A stretch of DNA of 61,501 nt from Pseudomonas putida (GCF_028682475.1 NZ_JANHLE010000032.1:1-61501); one strand, 5' to 3'. Counted from the stretch's first letter, positions 52,925 to 61,501 are shown. The notes: a model not told the origin generated them from the letters alone. Translations and numbers: made by a program.

Positions 52925-55771
52925 ATGGATAAGACCTACCAGCCGCACGCTATTGAAACTTCCTGGTACAACACCTGGGAGTCCGAGAATTACTTCGCTC
53001 CGCAAGGTGCAGGCGATTCCTACACAATCATGATTCCGCCGCCGAACGTCACCGGCAGCCTGCACATGGGTCATGGTTTCAATAACGCGATCATGGACGC
53101 CTTGATCCGTTTCCGCCGCATGCAGGGCCGCAACACCCTGTGGCAGCCGGGTACCGACCATGCCGGTATCGCCACGCAGATGCTGGTCGAGCGCCAGCTC
53201 GAGGCCAAAGGCCAGAACCGTCATGATCTGGGTCGCGAGAAATTCCTGGAAAAAGTCTGGGAATGGAAAGACCAGTCCGGTGGCAACATCAGCCGCCAGA
53301 TTCGCCGCCTGGGCTCCTCGGTCGACTGGAGCCGCGAGCGTTTCACCATGGACGACGGCCTGTCGGAAGCGGTCAAGGAAGCCTTCGTGCGCCTGCATGA
53401 AGACGGTCTGATCTACCGCGGCAAGCGCCTGGTCAACTGGGACACCAAGCTGCACACGGCCATCTCCGACCTCGAAGTGGAAAACCATGACGAGAAAGGT
53501 CACCTGTGGAACCTGCGCTACCCGCTGGCTGACGGCGCCAAGACTGCCGACGGCAAAGACTACCTGATCGTTGCCACCACCCGTCCGGAAACCATGCTCG
53601 GCGACGCCGCCGTGGCCGTGAACCCCGAAGACGAGCGCTACAAGGCGCTGATCGGCAAGTTCGTCGAGCTGCCACTGGTTGGCCGCCGCATCCCGATCAT
53701 CGGTGACGACTACTGCGACCCTGAATTCGGTACCGGCTGTGTGAAGATCACCCCGGCTCACGATTTCAACGACTACGAAGTCGGCAAGCGCCACAACCTG
53801 CCGCTGCTGAACATCTTCGACAAGAACGCCTTCGTCCTGCCGGCCGCCCAGGTGTTCAACCTCGACGGCAGCGTCAACGAAAGTGTCGACGCCACCCTGC
53901 CCGCCCAGTACGCCGGTCTCGACCGCTTCGTCGCGCGCAAGCAGATCGTTGCCGACTTCGACGCCGCCGGCCTGCTGGTCAGCGTTGACGACCATGCCCT
54001 GAAAGTGCCGAAAGGCGACCGCTCCGGCACCGTCATCGAGCCGTGGCTGACCGACCAGTGGTACGTTTCGACCAAACCGCTGGCCGAGCCTGCGATTGCC
54101 GCTGTCGAAGACGGCCGCATCCAGTTCGTTCCCAAGCAGTACGAAAACATGTACTTCTCCTGGATGCGCGACATCCAGGACTGGTGCATCAGCCGCCAGC
54201 TGTGGTGGGGCCACCGTATTCCGGCCTGGTACGACGAGTCCGGCAAAGTCTACGTCGGCCGCAGCGAAGAAGAAGTACGCGCCAAGCACAACCTCGGTGC
54301 CGACGTGGTCCTGAACCAGGACAACGATGTGCTCGACACCTGGTTCAGCTCGGGCCTGTGGACATTCTCGACCCTGGGCTGGCCGCAGCAGACCGAATTC
54401 CTCAAGACCTTCCACTCCACCGACGTACTGGTCACCGGTTTCGACATCATTTTCTTCTGGGTTGCCCGGATGATCATGCTGACCATGCACCTGGTGAAGA
54501 ACGAGGACGGCACCCCGCAAGTTCCGTTCAAGACTGTCTACGTCCATGGCCTGGTCCGCGACGGCCTGGGCCAGAAGATGTCCAAGTCCAAGGGCAACGT
54601 CCTTGACCCACTGGACATCGTCGACGGCATCACCCTCGACGAACTGCTGGAAAAACGCACCAGCGGTATGATGCAGCCAAAACTGGCCGAGAAAATCGCC
54701 AAGCAGACCAAAGCCGAGTTCCCCGAAGGCATCGCCAGCTACGGCACCGACGCCCTGCGCTTTACCTTCTGCTCGCTGGCCTCGACCGGTCGCGACATCA
54801 AGTTCGACATGGGGCGCGTCGAAGGCTATCGCAACTTCTGCAACAAGATCTGGAACGCCGCCCGCTACGTGCTGGACAAAGGCGAAGACTGCGGCCAGAA
54901 CGGCGAAGCCTACGAGCTGTCGCTGGCTGATCGCTGGATCATCTCGCAGCTGCAACGCACCGAAGCCGAAGTAACCCGCCAGCTGGAGCAATTCCGCTTC
55001 GACCTGGCCGCCCAGGCGCTCTACGAGTTCATCTGGAACCAGTACTGCGACTGGTACCTGGAACTGTCCAAGCCTGTGCTGTGGGACGAAAACGCCCCGG
55101 TCGAGCGTGCCCGCGGCACCCGTCGCACCCTGGTGCGCGTGCTGGAAGTGGCCTTGCGTCTGGCCCATCCGTTCATGCCGTTCATCACCGAAGAAATCTG
55201 GCAGCGCCTGGCGCCGCTGGCTGGCGCCGAAGGCAAGACCATCATGCTGCAGCCATGGCCGGTGGCCAACGAAAGCCGCATCGATGCCGCAGCCGAAGGC
55301 GACATCGAGTGGCTCAAGGAGCTGATGCTCGGCGTGCGCAACATCCGCGGCGAGATGAACATCGGCCCGGGCAAGCCACTGCAACTGTTCCTCAAGAACG
55401 CCAGCGCCGAAGACCAGCGCCGCCTGCAGGAAAACGAAGCGCTGCTGAAGAAGCTGGCGAAGATCGAATCCTTCACCGTGCTCGGCGAACAGGACGAAGC
55501 ACCGCTGAGCGCCACCGCGCTGGTGGGTGATCTGCAAGTGCTGGTGCCGATGGCCGGCCTGATCGACAAAGATGCCGAGCTGGCGCGCCTGAACAAGGAA
55601 ATCCAGCGCCTGCAAGGTGAAGTCCAGCGTGTCGGCGGCAAGCTGTCCAACGCGGCCTTCGTCGACAAGGCACCGCCTGCGGTGATCGACAAGGAACGCG
55701 CCAAGCTGGCCGAGGCCGAACAGGCCCTGGCCAACTTCACCGAGCAGCATGCGCGGATTGCTGCGCTGTAA
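52925..55771 (+). CDS. valS: Valyl-tRNA synthetase
   Basis: 948-residue class Ia synthetase. The HIGH-type motif is PPPNVTGSLHMGH (about 36-48), the editing domain lies at about 200-340, and KMSKSKGN is near 551. A C-terminal coiled coil (about 880-948, AELARLNKEIQRLQGEVQRV) is present, as expected. The start MDKTYQPHAIETSWY at 52925 matches relatives; the upstream frame runs through the REP pair. Confidence 0.97.
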   Translation: MDKTYQPHAIETSWYNTWESENYFAPQGAGDSYTIMIPPPNVTGSLHMGHGFNNAIMDALIRFRRMQGRNTLWQPGTDHAGIATQMLVERQLEAKGQNRHDLGREKFLEKVWEWKDQSGGNISRQIRRLGSSVDWSRERFTMDDGLSEAVKEAFVRLHEDGLIYRGKRLVNWDTKLHTAISDLEVENHDEKGHLWNLRYPLADGAKTADGKDYLIVATTRPETMLGDAAVAVNPEDERYKALIGKFVELPLVGRRIPIIGDDYCDPEFGTGCVKITPAHDFNDYEVGKRHNLPLLNIFDKNAFVLPAAQVFNLDGSVNESVDATLPAQYAGLDRFVARKQIVADFDAAGLLVSVDDHALKVPKGDRSGTVIEPWLTDQWYVSTKPLAEPAIAAVEDGRIQFVPKQYENMYFSWMRDIQDWCISRQLWWGHRIPAWYDESGKVYVGRSEEEVRAKHNLGADVVLNQDNDVLDTWFSSGLWTFSTLGWPQQTEFLKTFHSTDVLVTGFDIIFFWVARMIMLTMHLVKNEDGTPQVPFKTVYVHGLVRDGLGQKMSKSKGNVLDPLDIVDGITLDELLEKRTSGMMQPKLAEKIAKQTKAEFPEGIASYGTDALRFTFCSLASTGRDIKFDMGRVEGYRNFCNKIWNAARYVLDKGEDCGQNGEAYELSLADRWIISQLQRTEAEVTRQLEQFRFDLAAQALYEFIWNQYCDWYLELSKPVLWDENAPVERARGTRRTLVRVLEVALRLAHPFMPFITEEIWQRLAPLAGAEGKTIMLQPWPVANESRIDAAAEGDIEWLKELMLGVRNIRGEMNIGPGKPLQLFLKNASAEDQRRLQENEALLKKLAKIESFTVLGEQDEAPLSATALVGDLQVLVPMAGLIDKDAELARLNKEIQRLQGEVQRVGGKLSNAAFVDKAPPAVIDKERAKLAEAEQALANFTEQHARIAAL

Positions 55772-55792
55772 TACGCGCTGATCTCAGCGACG

Positions 55793-55850
55793 CTATCGCG
55801 GGTCAAGCCCGCTCCCACAGCACCTTGTGGGAGCGGGCTTGACCCGCGAT
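55793..55850. repeat. REP pair, variant sequence, between valS and rlmF
   Basis: Both copies carry the same change, GCGGGTCAAGCCCGC for GCGGGGCAAGCCCGC, so the pairing between the two is preserved. Confidence 0.9.
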
Positions 55851-55871
55851 GCTTTCCACCGGAAAAACGCG

Positions 55872-56828
55872 ATGACCACACCCAACAAACCGACCCTGCA
55901 TCCGCGCAACCGCCACCAGGGTCGCTACAACTTTCCTGAGCTGATCAAGAGCAGCCCCGAACTGGGCCAGTTCATGATCACCAACCCGCACGGCAAGCCG
56001 AGCATCGACTTTGCCAACCCCGACGCCGTCCGGGTGTTCAACCGCGCCCTGCTCAAGGCCCAGTACGGCATCCAGCACTGGGATATCCCGGCCGACTACC
56101 TGTGCCCGCCGATTCCCGGCCGCGCTGACTACATACACGTCGTAGCCGAACTGCTCGCCGAAGAGAACAATGGCGAAATTCCCCGCGGCGCCCAGGTGCG
56201 CGCCCTGGACATCGGTGTCGGTGCCAACTGCATCTATCCGCTGCTGGGCCACAGCGACTACCGCTGGCGCTTTCTCGGCTCGGACATCGACAACACTGCG
56301 CTGGCCGCAGCCAAGGCCATCGTCCAGGCCAACGGTCTGGATAAGGCCATCAGCCTGCGCCAGCAAGGCAATCGCAAGCACATCCTGCTCGGACTGCTCA
56401 AAGACGACGAGCGTTACGACCTGACCCTGTGCAACCCGCCCTTCCATGCCTCACGGGAAGAGGCTACCCGCGGCAGCCAGCGCAAGTGGCGAGCCTTGGG
56501 CAAGGCCGATCCCAAGCGTAAGTTGCCGGTGCTGAACTTTGGCGGGCAGAACAACGAGCTGTGGTGCGAAGGCGGCGAAATCCGCTTCGTCAGCCAACTG
56601 GTGGCCGAAAGCGCCGCGCTAGGCCAGCAGGTGCTGTGGTTCACCTCACTGGTGTCCAAAGCCTCCAACCTGCCAGGCATTCAGGCCGCGCTGAAGAAGG
56701 CCGGTGCGCAAGACCTGCGGATTGTCGAAATGGGCCAAGGGCAGAAACAAAGCCGCATGGTCGCCTGGACCTTCCAGGACACCAATGCCCGCCAGGCCTG
56801 GCGCCAGAACCGCTGGGCGACCAAGTAG
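55872..56828 (+). CDS. rlmF: 23S rRNA (adenine1618-N6)-methyltransferase
   Basis: 318-residue SAM-dependent enzyme that methylates A1618 of 23S rRNA. The start HPRNRHQGRYNFPELIKSSPEL, the SAM site ALDIGVGANCIYPLLG (about 113-128) and the catalytic NPPFHAS (about 189-195) fit RlmF. The ATG at 55872 is preferred because the longer frame is made of REP sequence. A partial REP remnant (56827-56841) follows the stop. Confidence 0.94.
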   Translation: MTTPNKPTLHPRNRHQGRYNFPELIKSSPELGQFMITNPHGKPSIDFANPDAVRVFNRALLKAQYGIQHWDIPADYLCPPIPGRADYIHVVAELLAEENNGEIPRGAQVRALDIGVGANCIYPLLGHSDYRWRFLGSDIDNTALAAAKAIVQANGLDKAISLRQQGNRKHILLGLLKDDERYDLTLCNPPFHASREEATRGSQRKWRALGKADPKRKLPVLNFGGQNNELWCEGGEIRFVSQLVAESAALGQQVLWFTSLVSKASNLPGIQAALKKAGAQDLRIVEMGQGQKQSRMVAWTFQDTNARQAWRQNRWATK

Positions 56829-56841
56829 CCCGCTCCCACAG
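56827..56841. repeat. REP remnant after rlmF
   Basis: AGCCCGCTCCCACAG is the right part of a REP element; the rest is missing or overlaps the end of the gene. Confidence 0.6.
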
Positions 56842-56845
56842 GGCA

Positions 56846-56886
56846 CAAAAAAACCGCGTCTGGCTCACACCGGACGCGGTTTTTTA
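56846..56886. terminator. Shared terminator between rlmF and the HU gene
   Basis: CCGCGTCTGG pairs with CCGGACGCGG (one G-U) across CTCACA. Flanking A and T runs allow use in both directions. Confidence 0.92.
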
Positions 56887-56899
56887 ATGCTGCTTACAA

Positions 56900-57181
56900 T
56901 TACTTGTTTACAGCGTCGGTCAGCACTTTGGCTGGAACGAACTTGACGACTTTCTTGGCAGCGATTTCGATGGCAGCGCCAGTCGAAGGGTTGCGGCCGG
57001 TACGGGCAGGACGCTCGGTGATTTTCAGTTTGCCAATGCCTGGCAGAGTGATTTCGCTGCCATTTTCCAGTTGATCAGCAACGATCTGACCCAGTTGCTC
57101 CAGAGCGTTACGCGCGGTGGTTTTCGGCGCGTCGATAGCTTCGGCGATATCGGCGATCAGTTGGTCTTTGGTCAATGCCAT
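56900..57181 (-). CDS. hupN: HU-family DNA-binding protein (HupN-type)
   Basis: 93-residue nucleoid protein that bends DNA. MALTKDQLIADIAEAI at the N-terminus, GIGKLKITERPARTGRNPSTGAA with the DNA-gripping beta arm, and AKKVVKFVPAK near the end are HU hallmarks. AAGGA lies 8 bases before the ATG. Gene order next to rlmF and ndpA matches hupN of P. putida; the symbol rests on that. Confidence 0.92.
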   Translation of the reverse strand: MALTKDQLIADIAEAIDAPKTTARNALEQLGQIVADQLENGSEITLPGIGKLKITERPARTGRNPSTGAAIEIAAKKVVKFVPAKVLTDAVNK

Positions 57182-57589
57182 GGTGGTGTTCCTTCCCTAT
57201 CAAATTCAGTGAGTATGCAGAGTGCTACGTCAGTCATCGAGCCAGACCTGCGGGGTAACCGGCGGTCCGGTGTTACAGCCACGCCATTCGCGTATGTAGA
57301 TACGTAAAACGGCGTTTGGTTCGACGTGACGCGAGCGGTCTGCCAGCAATGCGCCGCACACGGGGCGCAAGACCGGGCAAAACTACCACAGGAATGGATA
57401 AATATCCGCAGCTGACCGGCTAAATGTGCAGGTTTTTCGGGGCTTTGCGCGAAAAAACGCAAAAAACTGAACAAAAAACGAACAACCGACATTTCTGCCA
57501 ACATCTGGCCGCTGAATCACCTCTGGGCTGAGGTACACTTGGCAACTTTGCAACGCGGCCAGCACCGCCCATTTTCAACCGAGAATCCC
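57182..57589. other. Divergent spacer between the HU gene and ndpA
   Basis: 408 bases without a supported gene. CGTAT-N4-ATACG (57293-57306) is a short inverted repeat on the HU side. Evenly spaced A tracts lie on the ndpA side (listed separately). Promoters of both genes must be here but are not clearly readable. Confidence 0.55.
57433..57478. promoter_or_regulatory. Phased A/T tracts upstream of ndpA
   Basis: TTTTT at 57433-57437, then AAAAAA at 57452, 57461 and 57473. The A runs start 9 and 12 bases apart, averaging one helical turn, and each is followed by C. Such phasing gives intrinsic DNA curvature. Confidence 0.55.
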
Positions 57590-58597
57590 ATGCCGATCCG
57601 TCATTGCATCGTCCACCTGATCGACAAAAAACCCGATGGCAGCCCCGCTGTGCTGCATGCACGCGATACCGAACTGGCCGAGTCCAGCGCCATCGAAAAC
57701 CTCCTGGCCGACCTCAACGACAGCTACAACGCCAAACAAGGCAAAGCCTGGGGTTTCTTCCATGCCGAGTCCGGCGCCCACCCGTTCAGCGGCTGGCTGA
57801 AAGAGTACCTGGAAGACGCCAGCACCTTTACCGCCTTCAGCCGGGTCGCCGTCGAGCACCTGCAAAAACTGATGGAAGAATCCAACCTGTCGGTCGGTGG
57901 TCACGTCCTGTTCGCCCACTACCAGCAAGGCATGACCGACTACCTGGCGATCGCCCTGCTGCATCACAGTGAGGGCGTGGCGGTGAACGCCGAGCTGGAC
58001 GTCACCCCGTCGCGCCACCTGGACCTGGGCCAGTTGCACCTGGCCGCGCGGATCAACCTCTCCGAGTGGCAGAACAACAAGGCGTCGAAACAGTACATCT
58101 CGTTCATCAAGGGCAAGAACGGCAAGAAAGTCTCGGAGTACTTCCGCGACTTTATCGGCTGCCAGGAAGGCGTTGATGGCCCAGGCGAAACCCGCACCCT
58201 GCTCAAAGCCTTCAGCGACTTTGTCGAAAGCGAGGACCTGCCGGAGGAAGCCGCCCGGGAAAAGACCCAGACCCTGGTCGACTATGCCACCAGCCAGACC
58301 AAGGCCGGTGAGCCAGTGACCCTGGAAGAGCTTTCCGGGTTGATCGACGAAGACCGTCCACGGGCCTTTTACGAGCACATCCGCAACAAGGACTACGGCC
58401 TGTCGCCGGAGATTCCTGCCGACAAACGTACCCTGAACCAGTTCCGCCGCTTCACCGGCCGCGCCGAAGGCCTGTCGATCAGCTTCGAGGCACACCTGCT
58501 GGGTTCAAAGGTCGAATACGACGAAGAAGCCGGCACGCTGATCATCAAAGGTTTGCCGACGCAGCTGACCGATCAGCTCAAGCGTCGCAAGGACTGA
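57590..58597 (+). CDS. ndpA: Nucleoid-associated protein NdpA (YejK family)
   Basis: 335-residue nucleoid protein of the 37-kDa family. HCIVHLIDKKPDG at the N-terminus, HAESGAHPFSGWLKEYL, FIGCQEGVDGPGETRTL in the middle, and the C-terminal FEAHLLGSKVEYDEEAGTLIIKG match the family. The start at 57590 gives the family N-terminus; an upstream frame to 57539 does not. Divergent from the HU gene, convergent with the GIY-YIG gene with a 20-base overlap. Confidence 0.92.
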   Translation: MPIRHCIVHLIDKKPDGSPAVLHARDTELAESSAIENLLADLNDSYNAKQGKAWGFFHAESGAHPFSGWLKEYLEDASTFTAFSRVAVEHLQKLMEESNLSVGGHVLFAHYQQGMTDYLAIALLHHSEGVAVNAELDVTPSRHLDLGQLHLAARINLSEWQNNKASKQYISFIKGKNGKKVSEYFRDFIGCQEGVDGPGETRTLLKAFSDFVESEDLPEEAAREKTQTLVDYATSQTKAGEPVTLEELSGLIDEDRPRAFYEHIRNKDYGLSPEIPADKRTLNQFRRFTGRAEGLSISFEAHLLGSKVEYDEEAGTLIIKGLPTQLTDQLKRRKD

Positions 58598-58877
58598 GCC
58601 CTTGCCAGGAGGCCACCAGGGCCTCCTTGGCGCTTTTGCGCAGCTTCTTCACCAGGCGCTCCTGGCGCAGTGCCTCGGCCTTGTCCGGCCAGGCCTCGAC
58701 GTAGACCAGCGCCACTGCCGGACTGGTACTGAAGTAGCGCGCGCCCTGGCCCTTCTGGTGGGCGATGAAACGTCGTTGCGGATTATCACTGATACCGCAA
58801 TACAACGAGCCATTGGCGGCACGTACCAGGTAGACATACCAGGGTTTCAGGGGCGTTTCGACGGCAGCTTCGGACAC
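58578..58877 (-). CDS. GIY-YIG nuclease-domain protein
   Basis: 99-residue single-domain protein. The GIY-YIG motifs are WYVYLVRAANGSLYCGIS (13-30), with YVYLV and YCGI replacing GIY and YIG, then the conserved arginine region PQRRFIAHQKGQGARYF. This is the small UPF0213-type group, whose role is not firmly known. Starts with GTG at 58877; no strong ribosome site. Confidence 0.88.
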   Translation of the reverse strand: MSEAAVETPLKPWYVYLVRAANGSLYCGISDNPQRRFIAHQKGQGARYFSTSPAVALVYVEAWPDKAEALRQERLVKKLRKSAKEALVASWQGLSPCDA

Positions 58878-58917
58878 GGTGCGGACTATTCGACGACAAA
58901 GTCGACAGCTTACCCGT

Positions 58918-59388
58918 TCAGCGACTGGCCTGAAACGCGCGCAGGCCTTTCAATGCCTGCTGACGAACCTTGCCCTGGATCATCGGTGTCCAGCCCAGCA
59001 ACAACCCGGTGGTGCCCAGCGCCTGCCGCGACCAGCGCCACAGGTCGAAGCTGTCGTGATGCTCGCAGATCTTGCCGTCGCGAAAGACAAAGCGCGCCTG
59101 GATGTCGTTGACCACGGTGCGCCCGGTCTGGCTGAACAGGTAGGTGGCGACCCAGTGGGCCGCACCGCTACGTTCGTCGGCACTCACGCTGTCGAAGGTC
59201 AAGGTAAAGCTCTTGGCACGGGTGGTGAGCATACGCCACATATCGCCGGCGTCCTTGCCGCGCAGGGTGCCGAATGCCGGGTCGCTGAAGATGATGTCAT
59301 CGCTGTAGCAGGCCACCATAGCTTCGGCATCAAGGTGCTGGAATGCCTCGTAAAAGCGCTTGATCAAAGCACTGTGGTCATCGCTCAT
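58918..59388 (-). CDS. NTF2-like (SnoaL-type) protein
   Basis: 156 residues with the cone-shaped fold pattern: an N-terminal helix (LIKRFYEAFQHLDAEAMVACY), then SDDIIFSDPAFGTLRGKDAG, and strands FVFRDGKICEHHDSFDLWRW. No signal peptide. Members include ketosteroid isomerases and polyketide cyclases, but many are uncharacterised, so no substrate is claimed. Same strand as its neighbours, 40 bases upstream of the GIY-YIG gene. Confidence 0.82.
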   Translation of the reverse strand: MSDDHSALIKRFYEAFQHLDAEAMVACYSDDIIFSDPAFGTLRGKDAGDMWRMLTTRAKSFTLTFDSVSADERSGAAHWVATYLFSQTGRTVVNDIQARFVFRDGKICEHHDSFDLWRWSRQALGTTGLLLGWTPMIQGKVRQQALKGLRAFQASR

Positions 59389-59481
59389 GAGGCGGGTCCG
59401 TTTCCGATGAAATAGACCCGCACGATAGTCCGCTCATGTGGCAAAAAGCTATGGGCATTTACCCGATGAATACCCATCGCT

Positions 59482-60765
59482 TCAAACCCGTTCGCTCACC
59501 ACCTGCACATGCAGATTGCGCCCGGCCTTCAAACCAAAACCGATGGCGCCGACACCCAACACCGCAAAGATCCAGCCGACCGCATTCCAGCCACCAGTCA
59601 GATCGTGCACCAGCCCCACGGCAAACGGCCCCATGGACGCCAGGGTGTAACCGACGCCTTGGGCCATGCTCGACAAATTAGCTGCGACATGAGCATCTTT
59701 GGAGCGCAGCACGATCAAGGTCAGCGCCAGGGCAAAGGTCCCGCCCTGCCCCAGCCCGAGCACGATTGCCCAGCCCCACAGTCCGTCGAGCGGCGCATAC
59801 AGGCAGCCGAACAGGCCGGCCAGCGCCAGCAGCATGACCACGACAATGGCCAGGCGCTGATCCTTGCCACGCGTCGCCAGCCATGGCGCGCTGAGCGAGC
59901 TGATCAACTGCACGATCACCGACCCGGACAGCACCAGTCCGGCCTGGGTCGGGGACAGGCCGCGACCGATGAGAATCGACGGCAACCAACCGAAGACGAT
60001 GTAAGCCAGCGACGACTGCAAGCCCATGTACAGGGTGACCTGCCAGGCCAGCGGGTCACGCAGCAGGCCGCGCACCCGGTACGCCACATGATGCGCGCCA
60101 TGACCCTGGCGCGCCTGCGGCAACCAGATCAGCGCTGCCAGCAAGGCGGGTATCAGCCAGAAGCCCAGTCCCAGCGACCAGCTGTCGCCAAAATGCTCGC
60201 TCAACGGCACCGTGGCGCCGGCCGCCATGGCCGCCCCCAGGCACAACGCCATGGTGTAAACCCCGGTCAAGGTGCCGGCATGCTTGGGAAAGTCGCGCTT
60301 GACGATTCCCGGCAACAAGACCCCGATCACACCAATGCTGGCGCCAGCCATGATACTGCCCACAAACACACCGGTGCTGCCGAAAGCACTACGCACAGCG
60401 ATACCGGCTGCCAGGGTCAGGAGGATGCCGAGGATCACCCGCTCGCTGCCAAAGCGCCGCGCCAGAATCGGCGCCAAGGGCGCAAACAGGCCCAGGCAGA
60501 GCACCGGCAGCGTCGTCAGCAAACCGGCCTGAGAAGCGCTCAGGCCAAGGCTCTCGGATACCAGACTGAGCAGCGGCGCCATGCTCGACAGCGCCGGGCG
60601 CAGGTTCAGCGCCACCAGCACCAGGCCAAGCAGCAACAGCCAGGGACGTTTGAGCAACACCGGCTGTTGTTGCACCTGCTCGTCGTCGGCTTCGGCGTCG
60701 ATCAGCAGTTCTTCCAGCTCCGGCCCATTGGCCGGCTGGGTGTTTCGGGCAGCGTCATGCGCCAT
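59482..60765 (-). CDS. MFS transporter, CynX/NimT family
   Basis: 427-residue inner-membrane transporter with about 12 helices after a 38-residue acidic N-terminal tail rich in D, E and Q. LNLRPALSSMAPLL and the loop ARRFGSERVILG are typical of the CynX/NimT group. The substrate is unknown; relatives carry cyanate or nitroimidazole-like compounds. It starts 15 bases after the end of the GntR regulator gene, so the two are likely co-transcribed and the regulator may control it. Confidence 0.88.
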   Translation of the reverse strand: MAHDAARNTQPANGPELEELLIDAEADDEQVQQQPVLLKRPWLLLLGLVLVALNLRPALSSMAPLLSLVSESLGLSASQAGLLTTLPVLCLGLFAPLAPILARRFGSERVILGILLTLAAGIAVRSAFGSTGVFVGSIMAGASIGVIGVLLPGIVKRDFPKHAGTLTGVYTMALCLGAAMAAGATVPLSEHFGDSWSLGLGFWLIPALLAALIWLPQARQGHGAHHVAYRVRGLLRDPLAWQVTLYMGLQSSLAYIVFGWLPSILIGRGLSPTQAGLVLSGSVIVQLISSLSAPWLATRGKDQRLAIVVVMLLALAGLFGCLYAPLDGLWGWAIVLGLGQGGTFALALTLIVLRSKDAHVAANLSSMAQGVGYTLASMGPFAVGLVHDLTGGWNAVGWIFAVLGVGAIGFGLKAGRNLHVQVVSERV

Positions 60766-60780
60766 GGCAGCCTCGCAAGG

Positions 60781-61431
60781 TCAGGATTCGTTGATCAGGG
60801 TCCGGCTCAGGGCTTTGGCCTTGTCCGGATCGCGTTGTTCGATAGCGTCGAGAATCTGGCCATGCAAGTCGAAAACCAGCTGGCAGCGCGGCGCATGGCT
60901 CAGGTTGTGGTGCACGGTAGCGGCCACTACCCCGGAGAAGTAGCGGTACAACTCGCTCAATGCCGGGTTGTGCGCGGCATCCACCAGGCGTTGGTGGAAG
61001 ATCAAGTCGCAGCCGACATAACGCTCCAGATCAGCATGAAAATGCTCGCTGCTATGGCCCAGTGCTTCACGCAGACCTTGCAGATCCTCTTCGGTGCGGC
61101 GTAGCGCTGCCAGGCCGATTGCCTCGGCTTCGAGGATGTGCCGCGTTTCCCGCGCCTGTTCAAGATTGCAGCGGGACAGCGCCTGGACTGCCTGTAGCGG
61201 GTCGACCGCGGTGCGCAGATAGCTGCCGTCGCCCTGGCGGACTTCGACCAGGCCGCTGAAGGCGAGCACGCGCATGGCTTCGCGCACTGTATTGCGGCTG
61301 ATGCCAAGCTCCGTGGCCAGCTCCGGCTCGGTTGGCAGGCGTTGCCCTACCGCCCAGGTACCGCTGGTGATGCGCTGGCGCAGTTGATCGACGGCCTGCT
61401 CGACCAGCGAGCGTTTGATTAGCAGAGTCAT
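60781..61431 (-). CDS. GntR-family regulator, FadR subfamily
   Basis: 216 residues. The winged helix covers about 8-75 (RITSGTWAVGQRLPTEPELATEL, ISRNTVREAMRVLAFSGLVEVRQG), and the all-helical FCD ligand domain covers about 85-210 with metal-site residues in CDLIFHQRLVDAAHNPAL and HGQILDAI. It probably governs the MFS transporter gene directly downstream. A palindrome lies just before its start and could be its own operator. Confidence 0.9.
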   Translation of the reverse strand: MTLLIKRSLVEQAVDQLRQRITSGTWAVGQRLPTEPELATELGISRNTVREAMRVLAFSGLVEVRQGDGSYLRTAVDPLQAVQALSRCNLEQARETRHILEAEAIGLAALRRTEEDLQGLREALGHSSEHFHADLERYVGCDLIFHQRLVDAAHNPALSELYRYFSGVVAATVHHNLSHAPRCQLVFDLHGQILDAIEQRDPDKAKALSRTLINES

Positions 61432-61440
61432 TTGACTTTA

Positions 61441-61458
61441 CATCCAATCATCGGATGA
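61441..61458. promoter_or_regulatory. Candidate operator of the GntR gene
   Basis: TCATC-G-GATGA (61448-61458) is a perfect 11-base palindrome, and CATCC-N7-GGATG (61441-61457) overlaps it. It starts 10 bases before the gene, a usual place for autoregulation. Confidence 0.45.
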
Positions 61459-61501
61459 ATTTAGGCGAGAGAGAATACTCCCCTGAATTGTGTAAAAGCA
61501 A

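Noticed and set aside
52877..55750. Minus-strand frame of 957 codons opposite valS
   Set aside because: Antisense shadow of valS with no start signal or motif.

Overview
The window reads as chromosome of a fluorescent Pseudomonas, most likely of the P. putida group. It is GC-rich, carries the peripheral glucose and Entner-Doudoroff gene arrangement known from P. putida (zwf-pgl-eda, hexR, gts-oprB, gltR-sensor, glk-edd, gap), and is strewn with the P. putida type REP element (core GCGGGGCAAGCCCGC), mostly as head-to-head pairs between genes. No tRNA, rRNA, CRISPR array, insertion sequence or prophage was seen. Assignments come from reading the sequence and from remembered families; no database search was run.

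Layout. (1) 1-468: N-terminal part of a VgrG type VI secretion spike protein, cut by the window edge. (2) 835-2668: a possible leader peptide and leuA. (3) 2767-4271: two tandem related genes, lower in GC than their neighbours, resembling the beta-pore-forming insecticidal toxin monalysin; this is the most unusual cargo. (4) 4426-21440: glucose block with eda-pgl-zwf, divergent hexR, a hexose-6-phosphate mutarotase, OprB porin, the GtsABCD glucose ABC transporter, a two-component system, glucokinase, edd and divergent gap. HexR-like operators lie in front of zwf/hexR and between edd and gap; Crc/Hfq-like CA motifs lie at the oprB and gtsA ribosome binding sites. (5) 21551-27101: iron/heme block with a Fur box, an ECF sigma factor, a FecR-type anti-sigma, a TonB receptor with signalling domain, heme oxygenase and a small membrane protein. 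(6) 27202-30154: a chemoreceptor and an AT-richer orphan gene with a possible internal repeat. (7) 30289-36999: arginine deiminase block with a second arcD copy placed divergently, then arcD-arcA-arcB-arcC behind an ANR-type box. (8) 37053-46589: a small conserved gene, the TyrR-type activator GcsR, a glutamate symporter, and gcvH-gcvP-sdaA-gcvT behind three GcsR-like repeats and a sigma-54 promoter. (9) 46940-61431: housekeeping genes (cold-shock protein, RDD protein, lptG/lptF, pepA-holC-orphan-valS, rlmF, HU, ndpA), then a GIY-YIG protein, an NTF2-like protein, an MFS transporter and a GntR regulator.

How it works together. Glucose crosses OprB and the Gts transporter, is phosphorylated by Glk, oxidised by Zwf/Pgl, split by Edd/Eda, and enters lower glycolysis at Gap; HexR senses the pathway intermediate and the two-component system is expected to act on uptake. 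The heme block couples a surface receptor to its own sigma factor and to heme breakdown. The arc genes make ATP from arginine when oxygen is short. The gcs block burns glycine and serine under a dedicated activator.
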